Assembly: GCF_020149765.1 (NCBI RefSeq)
Contig: NZ_CP083809.1
Coordinates: forward strand, 3,658,001 to 3,722,000
Origin: Pantoea agglomerans
GTDB taxonomy: Bacteria; Pseudomonadota; Gammaproteobacteria; Enterobacterales; Enterobacteriaceae
Length of the DNA stretch: 64,000 bases
Direction: 5' to 3'
The translations under genes and the position numbers were made by a program. Shown here piece after piece: positions 46,897 through 56,502 of this stretch. The notes under the pieces were generated by a model. The model ran no database searches. It was not told the origin of the DNA and saw only the letters and a program-made list of their open reading frames with translations. Positions within the stretch are counted from its first letter, which is position 1, and each line of letters opens with the position of its first letter.

Positions 46897-48542
46897 AGCG
46901 TCTTTCTCTCTGGCTGCTGGCGCTGCTGCCCGCCTCCGCGCTGGCAGACGCCCTGACCGGCGCGGTGCAGAAGCAGGGCACAAACTATCAGGCGATCGGC
47001 ATGTTTGTGGTGTTTGTCGCCGCCACCCTGGGCATTACCTACTGGGCGTCGAAGCGCACCCGCTCGCGCAACGACTACTATACCGCGGGCGGCAATATTA
47101 CCGGCTTCCAGAACGGGCTGGCGATGGCGGGCGACTTTATGTCCGCCGCCTCCTTTCTCGGCATCTCCGCACTGGTTTACACCTCCGGCTACGACGGACT
47201 GATCTACTCCCTCGGCTTCCTGGTGGGCTGGCCGATGATCCTGTTCCTGATTGCCGAGCGCCTGCGCAACCTCGGTCGCTACACCTTCGCCGACGTCGCC
47301 TCCTATCGCCTGCAGCAGAAGCCGATCCGCACCCTCTCCGCCTGCGGCTCGCTGGTGGTGGTGGCGCTCTATCTGATTGCGCAGATGGTGGGCGCGGGCA
47401 AGCTGATCCAGCTGCTGTTCGGCCTCGACTACCATATCGCCGTGGTGCTGGTCGGCATTCTGATGGTGCTCTACGTGCTGTTCGGCGGCATGCTGGCGAC
47501 CACCTGGGTGCAGATTATCAAAGCGGTGCTGCTGCTGTTCGGCGCCAGCTTTATGGCGATTATGGTAATGAAGGCGACCGGCTTCAGCTTTAATACCCTC
47601 TTTACCCAGGCGATGGCGGTACACCCGAAAGGCGCGGCCATCATGCAGCCCGGCGGACTGGTAAAAGATCCTATCTCGGCGCTGTCGCTGGGGCTGGGGC
47701 TGATGTTCGGCACCGCCGGCTTGCCGCATATTCTGATGCGCTTCTTTACCGTGGCGGATGCGCGCGAGGCGCGTAAAAGCGTCTTCTGGGCCACCGGCTT
47801 TATGGGCTATTTCTACTTCCTGACCTTTATTATCGGCTTCGGCGCGATCCTGCTGGTCGGGGCGAACCCCGCCTTTAAGGACGCCAGCGGCGCGCTGATT
47901 GGCGGCACCAATATGGCGGCGGTGCATCTGGCGAACGCGGTGGGCGGCAGCACCTTCCTCGGCTTTATCTCTGCCGTGGCCTTCGCCACCATTCTGGCAG
48001 TGGTTGCCGGGCTGACGCTGGCGGGCGCCTCGGCGGTGTCGCACGACCTTTACGCCAGCGTTATTCGTAAAGGCCAGGCGACCGAGCGTGAAGAGCTGCG
48101 CGTGTCGAAGATTACCGTACTGGTACTGGGGGGGGTGGCGATTGCGCTGGGCATCCTGTTTGAGAAGCAGAACATCGCCTTTATGGTCGGCCTCGCCTTC
48201 TCTATCGCCGCCAGCTGTAACTTCCCCATCATCCTGCTGTCGATGTACTGGTCGAAGCTGACCACGCGCGGCGCGATGGTCGGCGGCTGGCTGGGGCTGA
48301 TCACCGCGGTGGTGCTGATGATCCTTGGCCCGACGGTCTGGGTGCAGGTGCTGGGCCACGCGTCGCCGGTTTACCCCTATGAGTATCCGGCGCTCTTCTC
48401 GATGATCGTCGCCTTTGTCGGCACCTGGCTCTTCTCGGTCACCGACCATTCGCCGCAGGGTGCGCAGGAGCGCGGCCGCTTCCGGGCGCAGTTTATCCGC
48501 TCGCAAACCGGCATCGGGATTTCGCAGGGCAAATCGCACTAA
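46893..48542 (+). CDS. actP: Acetate/glycolate:cation symporter ActP (549 aa)
   Basis: Sodium:solute symporter with a cleavable signal peptide ([11 protein letters not shown]) and about 13 membrane segments. Family motifs include [34 protein letters not shown] near 56-90, [15 protein letters not shown] near 270 and the SSS signature [18 protein letters not shown]. It imports acetate for Acs. Translationally coupled to yjcH, and ended by a clear terminator. Confidence 0.96.
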   Translation: MKRLSLWLLALLPASALADALTGAVQKQGTNYQAIGMFVVFVAATLGITYWASKRTRSRNDYYTAGGNITGFQNGLAMAGDFMSAASFLGISALVYTSGYDGLIYSLGFLVGWPMILFLIAERLRNLGRYTFADVASYRLQQKPIRTLSACGSLVVVALYLIAQMVGAGKLIQLLFGLDYHIAVVLVGILMVLYVLFGGMLATTWVQIIKAVLLLFGASFMAIMVMKATGFSFNTLFTQAMAVHPKGAAIMQPGGLVKDPISALSLGLGLMFGTAGLPHILMRFFTVADAREARKSVFWATGFMGYFYFLTFIIGFGAILLVGANPAFKDASGALIGGTNMAAVHLANAVGGSTFLGFISAVAFATILAVVAGLTLAGASAVSHDLYASVIRKGQATEREELRVSKITVLVLGGVAIALGILFEKQNIAFMVGLAFSIAASCNFPIILLSMYWSKLTTRGAMVGGWLGLITAVVLMILGPTVWVQVLGHASPVYPYEYPALFSMIVAFVGTWLFSVTDHSPQGAQERGRFRAQFIRSQTGIGISQGKSH

Positions 48543-48556
48543 TCTGGCTGTTTCCC

Positions 48557-48586
48557 CGCCAGCGTTCCCGGACGCTGGCGTTTTTA
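48557..48586 (+). terminator. Intrinsic terminator of the acs-yjcH-actP operon
   Basis: CGCCAGCGT / ACGCTGGCG perfect 9-bp stem followed by TTTTTAT. Confidence 0.92.
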
Positions 48587-48644
48587 TCCCCATCCCGGTG
48601 TAAATAGCGACTAATCGCATGAGAAAGGGATCGCTACGCTGCGG

Positions 48645-48773
48645 TTGACCGCTAACCAGGCTAAAAGGCGTTTTGGCGAACTCATAAGCAAAGCGCAGCA
48701 CGAAGCCGTTACCCTCACCCAGAATGGCCGCACGGCCTTTATCTGTTTACCCGCCAGAGTATCCCGCCTTTAA
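48645..48773 (+). pseudogene. Remnant of a Phd/YefM-type antitoxin (about 42 codons)
   Basis: The frame from TTG 48645 to TAA 48771 reads LTANQAKRRFGELISKAQHE near its start, then a VTLTQNGRTAFI segment and an early stop. This is the Phd/YefM DNA-binding fold pattern (x-ANEAK-x-x-FGELL-x-x-AQ-x-x-PV-x-ITRNG-x-x-AV). Normal antitoxins have about 75-90 residues with a C-terminal toxin-binding tail, which is missing here. No ATG or ribosome site precedes and no toxin gene (Doc, YoeB or RelE type) follows. The rest of the 421-bp gap (48543-48963) shows nothing else but terminators. Confidence 0.6.
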
Positions 48774-48913
48774 GTCATGCAAACCGGAAAGCCTGCGCGC
48801 CAGAGTGGCTCGCGCTATTGCTCAGACGGCACAGGGTTAGCTGCACGCCGCAAGGTCTTCAAATCATTGCGCTCGCCTGCCCAAAGCGGTGAAAAAGCGT
48901 CAGCCCTGGCAAT

Positions 48914-48942
48914 AAAAAAGCCGGTCACGTAAGTAACCGGCT
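48914..48942 (-). terminator. Intrinsic terminator after yfaZ
   Basis: AGCCGGT / ACCGGCT stem followed on the minus strand by six T, 22 bp past the yfaZ stop. Confidence 0.85.
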
Positions 48943-48963
48943 CAAAGGCTTTTAGGGCGATGA

Positions 48964-49509
48964 TTAGAAACGCAGCGAAGCGCCGACGTACGGGCCGTCG
49001 ACCAGCACGTTGTCTTTACGGCCGCCTTTGTTGTTCAGCTCGATATACTGATAGCCTACGCGCAGGTTCAGCAGTGAAATCGGCGTGAAGCTCAGGCCGC
49101 CAGCGGCTTCCTGATAGCTGTCGAGATGGTCGGTCAGACCTTCCGGCGCGTAGTAGTATTCGCCGTACAGGCCCCACATGTTGTTGAAGCTGTACTGCGC
49201 GCCGCCGCCCAGCGCCACGGCGAAGCCATCTTTACCATCTTCAGGATGGGTGAAAATGGTCTTGGCAGTCGGCGCCAGACGCAGGCCGCCGATATCGACG
49301 TTGTAACCCAGTCCCAGACCGTAGGTGCTGCCGTCGTGATCGCTGCGCAGCCAGTTGCCTTTAAGGAACAGGCCAGGCGAGGTGGTGCCCAGACCGACGT
49401 TCAGATTTGTGTTGTGCTCGCCAACATCCACGCTGCCTTCGATAGCCTGCGCTGCGCCGCTCATCAGCACCAGACCCAGTGCGCTCCCGGTAACAAGTTG
49501 CTTAAACAT
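48964..49509 (-). CDS. yfaZ: YfaZ family outer-membrane protein (181 aa)
   Basis: Small exported beta-barrel. Signal peptide FKQLVTGSALGLVLMSGAAQA, then TNLNVGLGTTSPGLFLKGNWLRSDHDG, WGLYGEYYYAPEGL, GYQYIELNNKGGRKDNVLVDGPYVGASLRF with terminal Phe. This agrees with the E. coli YfaZ family, predicted porin-like, function not known. GGAGTGGAATC places the start at ATG 49509. It is a single-gene unit. Confidence 0.88.
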   Translation of the reverse strand: MFKQLVTGSALGLVLMSGAAQAIEGSVDVGEHNTNLNVGLGTTSPGLFLKGNWLRSDHDGSTYGLGLGYNVDIGGLRLAPTAKTIFTHPEDGKDGFAVALGGGAQYSFNNMWGLYGEYYYAPEGLTDHLDSYQEAAGGLSFTPISLLNLRVGYQYIELNNKGGRKDNVLVDGPYVGASLRF

Positions 49510-49627
49510 GATTCCACTCCATGAAAGGACAATAATTTCGGCGCAAAGGTTAACAGCCTGAAATCCCCTGACAACTCTATTTGGCAACCTTTACGTAAAC
49601 AGACATGTCGATCGGTATTTTTTGTTG

Positions 49628-50323
49628 TCAGGCCGCCCACATTACATGAGCAATAAGCGGTGCCAGCACCACCGTCACCACGCCGGAAAGCATCATCACC
49701 AGGCTGGCAACCACGCCCTCCTGCTCGCCGAGCTGCCAGGCGCGCGCCGTGCCTGCCCCGTGCGAGGCCGCGCCCAGACCCGCCCCTTTCGCCACGCCCT
49801 GCCGGATAGCGATGCGCAGAAACAGTACGTCGCCGATCGCCATGCCGAATACGCCAGTGATCACCACAAACAGCGCCACCAGATCGGGCTGGCCGCCGAT
49901 AGGCTTCGCTGCCGCCAGCGCGAAAGGCGTGGTGATAGAGCGCACCGCCAGGCTGCGCTGGATCGACTCGGGCAGCGTCAGCAGCCGCGCCAGCCACACC
50001 GAACTGCACACCGCCACCAGCGTGGCGGTCAGCACGCCAGCGCTGAGCGACAGCCAGTGGCGGCGGATAATCGCCATGTTCTCATACACCGGCACGGCGA
50101 AGGCCAGCGTCGCCGGGCCGAGCAGCCAGAGCAGCCAGTGGCTTTCGGCGATATAGTCCTGCCAGGAGACGTGCGTAATCAGCAGCAGCCCGACCAGCAG
50201 CACCGGCGTCGCCACCAGCGGCATCAGCAGCAGCGTGCGCCAGCGGCGATAGAGGCGTTTATTAAGGAAGTAGATCAGCAGCGTAACCGCCAGGCAGAGC
50301 AGGCTAAGGATAAAATCACGCAT
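49628..50323 (-). CDS. LrgB/CidB (YohK-like) membrane protein (231 aa)
   Basis: LrgB-family inner-membrane protein with six or more hydrophobic segments; signature ENMAIIRRHWLSLSAGVLTATLVAV and TTPFALAAAKPIGGQPDLVALFVVITGVFGMAIGD. Partner of the LrgA-like holin-type protein. Its ATG 50323 overlaps the lrgA stop by eight bases (ATGCGTGA). LrgAB/CidAB proteins control murein hydrolase release in staphylococci and carry pyruvate in Bacillus (PftAB). A link to the nearby acetate genes is plausible but unproven. Confidence 0.9.
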   Translation of the reverse strand: MRDFILSLLCLAVTLLIYFLNKRLYRRWRTLLLMPLVATPVLLVGLLLITHVSWQDYIAESHWLLWLLGPATLAFAVPVYENMAIIRRHWLSLSAGVLTATLVAVCSSVWLARLLTLPESIQRSLAVRSITTPFALAAAKPIGGQPDLVALFVVITGVFGMAIGDVLFLRIAIRQGVAKGAGLGAASHGAGTARAWQLGEQEGVVASLVMMLSGVVTVVLAPLIAHVMWAA

Positions 50324-50741
50324 CGCGCTGCTGCCTGCGCGCCGCGCGCGCCACTTCATACTGGTAGAGGCGATCGACCACCAGCGCGGTAGAGGCGAGC
50401 ACCAGCATAGTGCTGAGCGCGATCACCACGCAGATGCGCCAGCCGTCGACGCGCAGCAGATCGCCATAGTTCACCACCGCCACCACCGCGGGAATAAAGA
50501 ACAGCAGCATCTCTGCCAGCAGCCAGCGCGAGCCCGCCCTGACCCAGCGCAGCGGCAGCACGCGCGTGACGATCAGCACCAGCAGTAGCAGCATGCCGAC
50601 GATATTGGCGGGCAGCGGCAGGTGCAGCCAGCTCACCAGACGATCGCTGGCGATAAACATGCCGATATAGAGCAGCAGCTGTAGCGGCAACCAGAGTCGT
50701 TGCAGCCGGCCCACGCGCTGCGGGCTGAGCGCTAACGCCAT
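50316..50741 (-). CDS. LrgA/CidA (YohJ-like) holin-type membrane protein (141 aa)
   Basis: CidA/LrgA family with four hydrophobic segments: LLYIGMFIASDRLVSWLHLPLPANIVGMLLLLVLIVTRVLPL includes the typical LPxPxxIxGM motif. GGGAGAG precedes the ATG. Usually makes a complex with LrgB. It is divergent from a LysR gene that resembles CidR and is the likely regulator. Confidence 0.9.
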   Translation of the reverse strand: MALALSPQRVGRLQRLWLPLQLLLYIGMFIASDRLVSWLHLPLPANIVGMLLLLVLIVTRVLPLRWVRAGSRWLLAEMLLFFIPAVVAVVNYGDLLRVDGWRICVVIALSTMLVLASTALVVDRLYQYEVARAARRQQRDA

Positions 50742-50815
50742 TTTCTTCTCTCCCTTCCTCAGATTCAGCGCGTAGTATAAATCCGCAACAGAAGGTGAAA
50801 AAAATGAATTAAAAT

Positions 50816-50841
50816 TATTCCAATCATGCCAAAAGGGAATA
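50816..50841. promoter_or_regulatory. Candidate CidR-type operator (autoregulation)
   Basis: TATTCC-N14-GGAATA inverted repeat directly before the LysR start, overlapping its ribosome site, as in autorepressed LysR genes. Confidence 0.3.
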
Positions 50842-50844
50842 GTT

Positions 50845-51747
50845 ATGGACGTCCGCGCTTTACGCTACTTCACCGAGGTGGTGCGTCAGCAGAGTTTTAC
50901 CCGCGCCGCGCAGAAGCTCTACGTTACGCAGCCCACCATCAGCAAAATGCTGCGCCAGCTGGAAGAGGAGCTGGGCTGCACGCTGCTGCTGCGTGACGGA
51001 CGCAAGCTGCATCTGACCGACAGCGGTCAGGCGGTCTACCAGCGCGGGCTGGCGATTTTGCAGGAGTTTCACCAGCTTGAGGCGGAGATCGGCGACATTA
51101 ACCAGCTTAAGACCGGCGAGCTGCGCCTCGGTATTCCGCCGATGGTCGGCATGCAGATCGCCGGCTCGATCTCAGCCTTTCGCCGCCGCTATCCCGGCGT
51201 CGCGCTCAATATCTCCGAGTTTGGCGGCCTGACCGTGCAGCAGGCGGTGCTGGCGGGCAGCCTGGATATCGCGCTCACCGCCCTGCCGGTCGATGCCGAT
51301 CTGCCGCTCAATACGCTGCCGCTGATGCACCATCCGCTCTGCGTGCTGGTGCCGCGCCAGGCCGCCTGGCTTAACCGCAGCCATATCGCGCTGACGGAGC
51401 TGGCGGCGCATCCGCTGCTGATTTTTAACGAAGAGTTCTCTCTGAACCGCCAGCTGATGAAGGCGTTTCAGCGCCTTGGCGTGACGCCGCATATTGCGGT
51501 GCGCAGCGGCCAGTGGGATTTTCTGGCGGCGATGGTGCAGGCGGAAATGGGGCTGGCGATCCTGCCGGAGCCGATCTGTCAGCGGCTCGATAAGCAGTCG
51601 CTGCTGTGGCTGCCGCTGGAGTCGGAGCTGAAGTGGAGTCTGGGATTGATCTGGCGCGAGGGAAGCTATCTGTCGCGCAGCGCGCAGGCGTGGATCGCCT
51701 GCTGCCGCGAACACTGGCCGGATGAAGCGCCGCGCCTGTCGGTCTAG
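50845..51747 (+). CDS. LysR family regulator, CidR-like (300 aa)
   Basis: HTH at residues 1-60 (MDVRALRYFTEVVRQQSFTRAAQKLYVTQPTISKMLRQLEEELGCTLLLRDG), effector domain after. The start and the place divergent from lrgAB match CidR/YwbI proteins, which activate cid/lrg genes in response to acetate or pyruvate. AAGGGA precedes ATG 50845. Convergent with yjcE, 14 bp apart. Confidence 0.88.
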   Translation: MDVRALRYFTEVVRQQSFTRAAQKLYVTQPTISKMLRQLEEELGCTLLLRDGRKLHLTDSGQAVYQRGLAILQEFHQLEAEIGDINQLKTGELRLGIPPMVGMQIAGSISAFRRRYPGVALNISEFGGLTVQQAVLAGSLDIALTALPVDADLPLNTLPLMHHPLCVLVPRQAAWLNRSHIALTELAAHPLLIFNEEFSLNRQLMKAFQRLGVTPHIAVRSGQWDFLAAMVQAEMGLAILPEPICQRLDKQSLLWLPLESELKWSLGLIWREGSYLSRSAQAWIACCREHWPDEAPRLSV

Positions 51748-51761
51748 GCGCGGCGCGCGGC

Positions 51762-53411
51762 TTACTCTTCTTTTTCGATCAGCAGCGCTTCCAGCAGGTC
51801 GAGATCGCGCAGCAGCCGCTGCATACTCTCATCGGAAATCTGCTGCGTCGCGCGCAGGTGATAGACCTCGGCGCGCTCGGCGCGCAGCGCGGTCAGGCGG
51901 AAACGGCGCTCCAGATTTTCGGCGAACAGCGCCTGCTCCAGATCGCTTTTGCCGTCGGCGCGGCGGCGCAGGTTGCCGATAACGCGCAGGCTCACCTCTT
52001 TCAGCAGCTCGGGATCGATATTCTCCTCGCTGTCCTTCTCCAGCCGCTCTTCCATTTTATGCAGGCTTTCAATCGCCACGCTCGCCATCACCGCGCGGGC
52101 GTTTTGCAGCTCGCGACGGTGGCCGGCTTTATCGATGCCGTCTACGCCGCGCAGCAGCAGCGGCAGCACCACCACGCCCACCAGCAGCGAAAAGAGGATG
52201 ACGCCGGTTGCGATAAACACCAGCTCATAGCGCGCCGGGAACGGCTCGCCGGAGGTCAGGAACAGCGGAATAGAGAGCACGCCCGCCAGGGTGATGGCGC
52301 CGCGCACGCCCGCAAAGGTGGCAATCAGCAGCTCGCGCAGCGAGTAGTTGGCGAACTCCATCGGCTTCTTCTTCAGCACGCGCTTGCTGAGACGCTGCAT
52401 GATCCAGAGCCAGCCGAAACGCACCACCATCAGCGCGGCGTAAACCAGGATAATGTCGGTAAACAGCATCCAGAGTTCCACGTTGGGATCGGCGTTGGCG
52501 GCATCAATCGAGGTGCCGATAATGTCCGGCAGCTGCAGGCCGAGCATCAGGAACACCATGCCGTTGAACACGAACTCCAGCATCTGCCAGACGCTGTTGG
52601 CGCGCAGGCGCATCGCCAGCGGCGCCTGACGGATAATGCCGGAGCGGGTAATGGTCATGCCCGCCGCGACCGCCGCCAGGATGCCGGAGACGCCGAGATG
52701 TTCGGCGATCAGGTAGGAGGCGAACGGCAGCAGCAGCAGCAGCACGGTTTGCGTCGCCGGATCGTCGCCGCTCCAGCGGCTCAGCAGACGCAGCGATTTA
52801 CCATAGAGCCAGCAGACCGCCACGCCCGCAATCAGGCCGCCGATCGCCACCTTAAGGAACTCGATGCTGGCACCGCCCCAGGTAAAGACCATCGTGCCCA
52901 TCGCCACCGCAACGGCGAACTTCAGCGAGACCAGGCCGGAGGCGTCGTTCATCAGCGCCTCGCCCTGCACGATAGACATGATTTTTTTCGGGATGCGCCC
53001 CTCGCCGACAATGCCGGAGAGCGCCACGGCGTCCGTTGGCGACAGCACGGCCGCCAGCGCGAAGGCCGGGATCAGCGGAATGCCCGGCACCGTCCAGTAG
53101 ATAAGGTAGCCGATGCCGACCACGGTAATCAGCACCAGCACCAGCGCCAGGCCGATAATTTCCCGGCCGTGGTGCAGGAACTCGCTAATAGGCGTTTTCC
53201 AGCCGTCGGCAAACAGCAGCGGCGGAATAAACAGCACAAGGAAGAGTTCCGGGTCGAAGTCGACATGCAGGCCGAAGGTCGGCCAGGCGAGCAGCGCACC
53301 GGCGAAGATCTGCACCAGCGGCAGCGGGATCTGGAACGGCAAGATGCGCGCGGCCACCCCGGAGAGCGACACCACCAGCGTCATAATGAGAATAGTGAAG
53401 AAGATTTCCAT
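51762..53411 (-). CDS. yjcE: Na+/H+ antiporter YjcE (549 aa)
   Basis: CPA1-family cation:proton antiporter. Nearly the E. coli YjcE sequence: MEIFFTILIMTLVVSLSGV, FDPELFLVLFIPPLLFADGWKTPI, AAVLSPTDAVALSGIVGEGRIPKKIM with the transport Asp, GEALMNDASGLVSLKFAVAVAMGTM and AGVRGAITLAGVLSIPLFL. A hydrophilic C-terminal tail of about 130 residues is predicted helical. AAGGAAAGC precedes the ATG. Synteny yjcE-ghxP as in E. coli. Confidence 0.95.
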   Translation of the reverse strand: MEIFFTILIMTLVVSLSGVAARILPFQIPLPLVQIFAGALLAWPTFGLHVDFDPELFLVLFIPPLLFADGWKTPISEFLHHGREIIGLALVLVLITVVGIGYLIYWTVPGIPLIPAFALAAVLSPTDAVALSGIVGEGRIPKKIMSIVQGEALMNDASGLVSLKFAVAVAMGTMVFTWGGASIEFLKVAIGGLIAGVAVCWLYGKSLRLLSRWSGDDPATQTVLLLLLPFASYLIAEHLGVSGILAAVAAGMTITRSGIIRQAPLAMRLRANSVWQMLEFVFNGMVFLMLGLQLPDIIGTSIDAANADPNVELWMLFTDIILVYAALMVVRFGWLWIMQRLSKRVLKKKPMEFANYSLRELLIATFAGVRGAITLAGVLSIPLFLTSGEPFPARYELVFIATGVILFSLLVGVVVLPLLLRGVDGIDKAGHRRELQNARAVMASVAIESLHKMEERLEKDSEENIDPELLKEVSLRVIGNLRRRADGKSDLEQALFAENLERRFRLTALRAERAEVYHLRATQQISDESMQRLLRDLDLLEALLIEKEE

Positions 53412-53560
53412 GCTTTCCTTAGGCGAATCGTAAAGTCAGAAAAAATGTTGTGAGCGCTAAAGTGTAAAGCAAAGTGCGCAGAGAATGACAAGTCACGCGT
53501 GCGGCGCGGCGAAAAATCAGAGAACGAGCCGGGCGAGACGGCGCTCGCCCGGTTTTACTG

Positions 53561-54910
53561 CTAGATCGCCCAGCCACCGGCGTAAAACATCACCAGCGCG
53601 GCGGCAATCACCACGGTGCCAACGTTCAGCCTGCGCCACTCGCCAGCGAACAGGCGGCCCACCACCAGGGTGGCGAAACCGAGCATAATGCCGGTAACGA
53701 TATTGCAGGTCAGTACGATAAAGACCGCAGTTACCAGGCCGGACATCGCATCGACAAAGTCGCCGAAGTCGATTTTCGCCACGTTGCTCAGCATCAGCAG
53801 GCCGACATACATCAGCGCGGGCGCGGTCGCGTAGGCGGGCACCAGATAAGCGAGCGGCGACATAAACAGAATCGCCAGGAACAGCAGGCCAACCACAATC
53901 GCCGTCAGGCCGGTCTTACCGCCCGCCGCCGTGCCGGCTGCGGATTCGATATAGACTGCCGCAGGCGACGCGCCGACCAGGCCGGCGAACAGGCTGCTGA
54001 CTGAGTCAGTGGTCAGCGCGCGTCCGCCGTTGAGGATCTGGCCCTTCTCATCCAGCAGGTTCGCCTGCCCCGCCACCGCGCGGATGGTGCCGGTGGCGTC
54101 AAACACCGCCGTCATCACCAGCGCCAGCACGCTCGGCAGCACCACCGGCTGTAGCGCCCCCATAATATCCAGGCTGAACAGCAGCGAGTTGCCCTGGCCG
54201 TCGCGCAGGCTGGGCAAGGCGAACAGCCCCTGAAACTTCACCGCCGGATCGAAGATAAGTCCGAGAACCGAGATAGCGATAATGGTGAGCAGAATGCCGC
54301 CCGGCACCCGGCGCTTCTCCAGCCCGACGATTGCCGCCAGCCCCAGCAGCGACATCATTACCGGAAACGAAGTGAAGTGGCCCAGCGCCACCGGCAGGCC
54401 AGGCGCAGGGTTCTTCACCACCAGCCCAATGCCGTCGGCGGCGATCAGCAGCAGAAACAGGCCGATCCCCACGCCGGTGCCGTGCGCCACGCCCATCGGC
54501 AGATTGCGCAAAATCCAGGCGCGGATGCCGGTCAGCGAGATAAAGGTAAACAGCAGCCCCATCAGGAACACCGCGCCGAGGGCGACCGGCACGCTGATAT
54601 GCTGGCCGAGCACCAGACTAAAGGCAGTAAAGGCGGTGAGCGAGATGGCGCAGCCGATAGCCATCGGCAGATTGGCCCATAATCCCATGACGATTGAGCC
54701 AACGCTGGCGACCAGACAGGTGGCGACAAAGACCGCCGTGGGCGAAAAGCCCGCTTTGCCCAGCATGCCGGGCACCACAATCACCGAGTAGACCATCGCC
54801 AGGAAGGTGGTCAGTCCCGCCAGAATTTCCTGCCGGACGCTGCTGCCGCGTGCAGAAACAGAGAACCAGGCGTCCAGCTTGCCAGCGGACGAGCGTGATT
54901 CATATGACAT
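53561..54910 (-). CDS. ghxP: Guanine/hypoxanthine permease GhxP (449 aa)
   Basis: AzgA-type NCS2 purine permease, close to E. coli GhxP (YjcD): [93 protein letters not shown] and [22 protein letters not shown]. It imports guanine and hypoxanthine with protons. A PurR box about 100 bp upstream suggests repression when purines are plentiful. GAGGC precedes ATG 54910. Confidence 0.95.
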   Translation of the reverse strand: MSYESRSSAGKLDAWFSVSARGSSVRQEILAGLTTFLAMVYSVIVVPGMLGKAGFSPTAVFVATCLVASVGSIVMGLWANLPMAIGCAISLTAFTAFSLVLGQHISVPVALGAVFLMGLLFTFISLTGIRAWILRNLPMGVAHGTGVGIGLFLLLIAADGIGLVVKNPAPGLPVALGHFTSFPVMMSLLGLAAIVGLEKRRVPGGILLTIIAISVLGLIFDPAVKFQGLFALPSLRDGQGNSLLFSLDIMGALQPVVLPSVLALVMTAVFDATGTIRAVAGQANLLDEKGQILNGGRALTTDSVSSLFAGLVGASPAAVYIESAAGTAAGGKTGLTAIVVGLLFLAILFMSPLAYLVPAYATAPALMYVGLLMLSNVAKIDFGDFVDAMSGLVTAVFIVLTCNIVTGIMLGFATLVVGRLFAGEWRRLNVGTVVIAAALVMFYAGGWAI

Positions 54911-55220
54911 AGTTGAGCCTCAAAATTTTTTGTTGTGTGAAACGCCCTGCGTCGCAGCCTGCAAAATCCCTGGTTATCGACCCGGCACCATAGCGCGCCA
55001 GGCGGCAGGCAAACGTTTACTTCGCGGCGGATAGCTGTCCGCTATGCGGCCAGATTAAAGGCACGGGATTATCCGGCGTTTGGCCGCCGATTTTCAACTG
55101 CTTCCTCGCTTAAATTCAGGACAAAAAGAGGCGCTGATGGGGCTTTTTGCGGGGTTGTGCGGCGACCGCTTCAGGGCCGCCGTCGCGTTAGGTTCTGATG
55201 TCGCGGGATTTTTTTGCCGC
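54911..55220. other. Intergenic region upstream of ghxP and after the GST gene
   Basis: 310 bp. The ghxP side carries the PurR box. The rest shows no gene: an open frame beginning at 55080 runs into the GST gene antisense and has no ribosome site. Confidence 0.5.
55007..55022 (-). promoter_or_regulatory. PurR box upstream of ghxP
   Basis: AGGCAAACGTTTACTT matches the PurR consensus ACGCAAACGTTTTCNT at 14 of 16 positions including the central CAAACGTTTG-like core. Confidence 0.8.
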
Positions 55221-55886
55221 TTAGCCCCCTGGCAGCACCTCGCCGCCCTGCTGCACGGCGCGCTGCCAGGCGGCGCGCTGTTGCACAGTATTTAGCCAGG
55301 CCGCCGTGGCGGGCATATCATCCAGGCCGCCGCGCGACTGCAGCGCCAGCAGGGGAAAACTCATCTGAATATCGGCGATGCTGAAGCGCTTGCCGGCAAA
55401 CCAGGGCTGAGCGGCCAGATGGTGCTCAATCATCTGGCGATGCGGCACCAGCTGCTTATCGAGCCAGGCCTTCTGTATGCCCTTGCCCAGCGCCGCGCCC
55501 GCCGGACGCAGCAGCCAGGGCACCGGCGCCTTGCCGAGACGGCTAAAGACCAGCTTCATCACCAGCAGCGGCATCAGCGAGCCTTCGGCGTAGTGCAGCC
55601 AGTAATTAGCCTGCAGACGCGCCTGCTCGTCGGCGGAGGTCAGCCGCTGCTCGCGGTCATATTTGCTTTCCAGCCAGGAAAGAATGGCGCCCGACTCAGC
55701 AATCACCTGATTGCCGTCGGTAATGACCGGCGACTTGCCAAGCGGATGGACCTTCTTCAGCGCTTCCGGCGCCAGCATCGACGCCTCGCGCTGATAGCGT
55801 TTGATTTGGTAAGGCACTTCCAGCTCTTCCAGCAGCCACAGCACGCGATGCGAGCGCGATTGCTCAAGATGGTGGACGGTAATCAT
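55221..55886 (-). CDS. Glutathione S-transferase family protein (221 aa)
   Basis: N-terminal thioredoxin-like GST domain (MITVHHLEQSRSHRVLWLLEELEVPYQIKRYQRE; KVHPLGKSPVITDG; ESGAILSWL, the glutathione-binding ES) and C-terminal helical domain ending near KRFSIADIQMSFPLLAL (N-capping box). The catalytic position is a Ser in the SxSHRV region. AGGAA precedes ATG 55886. It lies 47 bp downstream of soxR on the same strand, so may be part of the redox-stress response. Confidence 0.9.
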   Translation of the reverse strand: MITVHHLEQSRSHRVLWLLEELEVPYQIKRYQREASMLAPEALKKVHPLGKSPVITDGNQVIAESGAILSWLESKYDREQRLTSADEQARLQANYWLHYAEGSLMPLLVMKLVFSRLGKAPVPWLLRPAGAALGKGIQKAWLDKQLVPHRQMIEHHLAAQPWFAGKRFSIADIQMSFPLLALQSRGGLDDMPATAAWLNTVQQRAAWQRAVQQGGEVLPGG

Positions 55887-55933
55887 AGTCAATTCCTGTT
55901 GTGAGCCTCTGGCAAGTATAGCCTTCATCCTCT

Positions 55934-56419
55934 TTAGCGCGGCGGCTCGCCTTTATCATCCTGTTCGGGATCGAGCAGCACCGCGCCGGACCCCTGCTGC
56001 GCTAGCCGGTCGCCGGGATTGCGCAGCGGACAGTCGCGCATCGACAGGCAGCCACAGCCGATACAGCCGTCGAGGTCGTTACGCAGCCGCGTCAGGGTTT
56101 CGATGCGCTTATCCAGCTCCTCACGCCAGTGCTGCGTCAGGGCGTCCCACTCCTGGGTCGACATGCGCTTGTTGGCGGGGATATGCATCAGGCTGTCGCT
56201 GACCGTGGCGAGCGGAATGCCGATACGCTGGGCAATCTTGATAATGGCGACGCGGCGCAGCACGTCGCGGCTGTAGCGACGCTGGTTACCGCCGTTGCGG
56301 GTACTGAAGATAAGCCCTTTGCTCTCATAAAAATGCAGCGCGGAAACCGCCACGCCGCTGCGCCGCGCGACTTCGCCCGGCGTCAGAACCGGTTTTGGGT
56401 AGTTGCGATCTTTTTTCAT
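55934..56419 (-). CDS. soxR: Redox-sensing activator SoxR (161 aa)
   Basis: MerR-family regulator with [29 protein letters not shown] at 13-38, a dimer helix, and four cysteines for the [2Fe-2S] cluster in [12 protein letters not shown] near 118-129. Oxidation or nitrosylation of the cluster switches on soxS. Divergent from soxS with the SoxR box between. The length and motif agree with E. coli SoxR (154 aa). Confidence 0.97.
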   Translation of the reverse strand: MKKDRNYPKPVLTPGEVARRSGVAVSALHFYESKGLIFSTRNGGNQRRYSRDVLRRVAIIKIAQRIGIPLATVSDSLMHIPANKRMSTQEWDALTQHWREELDKRIETLTRLRNDLDGCIGCGCLSMRDCPLRNPGDRLAQQGSGAVLLDPEQDDKGEPPR

Positions 56420-56426
56420 CTGGCTC

Positions 56427-56457
56427 TTTACCTCAAGTTAACTTGAGGAATTATACT
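56427..56457 (+). promoter_or_regulatory. soxS promoter with SoxR box
   Basis: CCTCAAGTTAACTTGAGG (56431-56448) is a perfect 18-bp palindrome, the same as the E. coli soxS SoxR box. It sits between -35 TTTACC (56427-56432) and -10 TATACT (56452-56457). The spacer is 19 bp, the over-long spacing that SoxR corrects by DNA distortion. Confidence 0.95.
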
Positions 56458-56502
56458 CGCCTCCGTCAAATAACGAATCCCTCAGAACTAAAGGACGAGA
56501 TT

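Noticed and set aside
46827..48701. 624-codon open frame on the minus strand
   Set aside because: It lies exactly opposite actP, in GC-rich DNA where antisense frames stay open by codon bias. It has Gln/His/Arg-rich, low-complexity composition and no ribosome site.
51858..53453. 531-codon open frame on the plus strand
   Set aside because: Mirror frame of yjcE, with very high Gln/Arg/His content. The yjcE protein is unmistakable.
55080..55295. 71-codon plus-strand frame between ghxP and the GST gene
   Set aside because: It has no ribosome site, runs antisense into the GST coding end, and has no similarity that I recognise.
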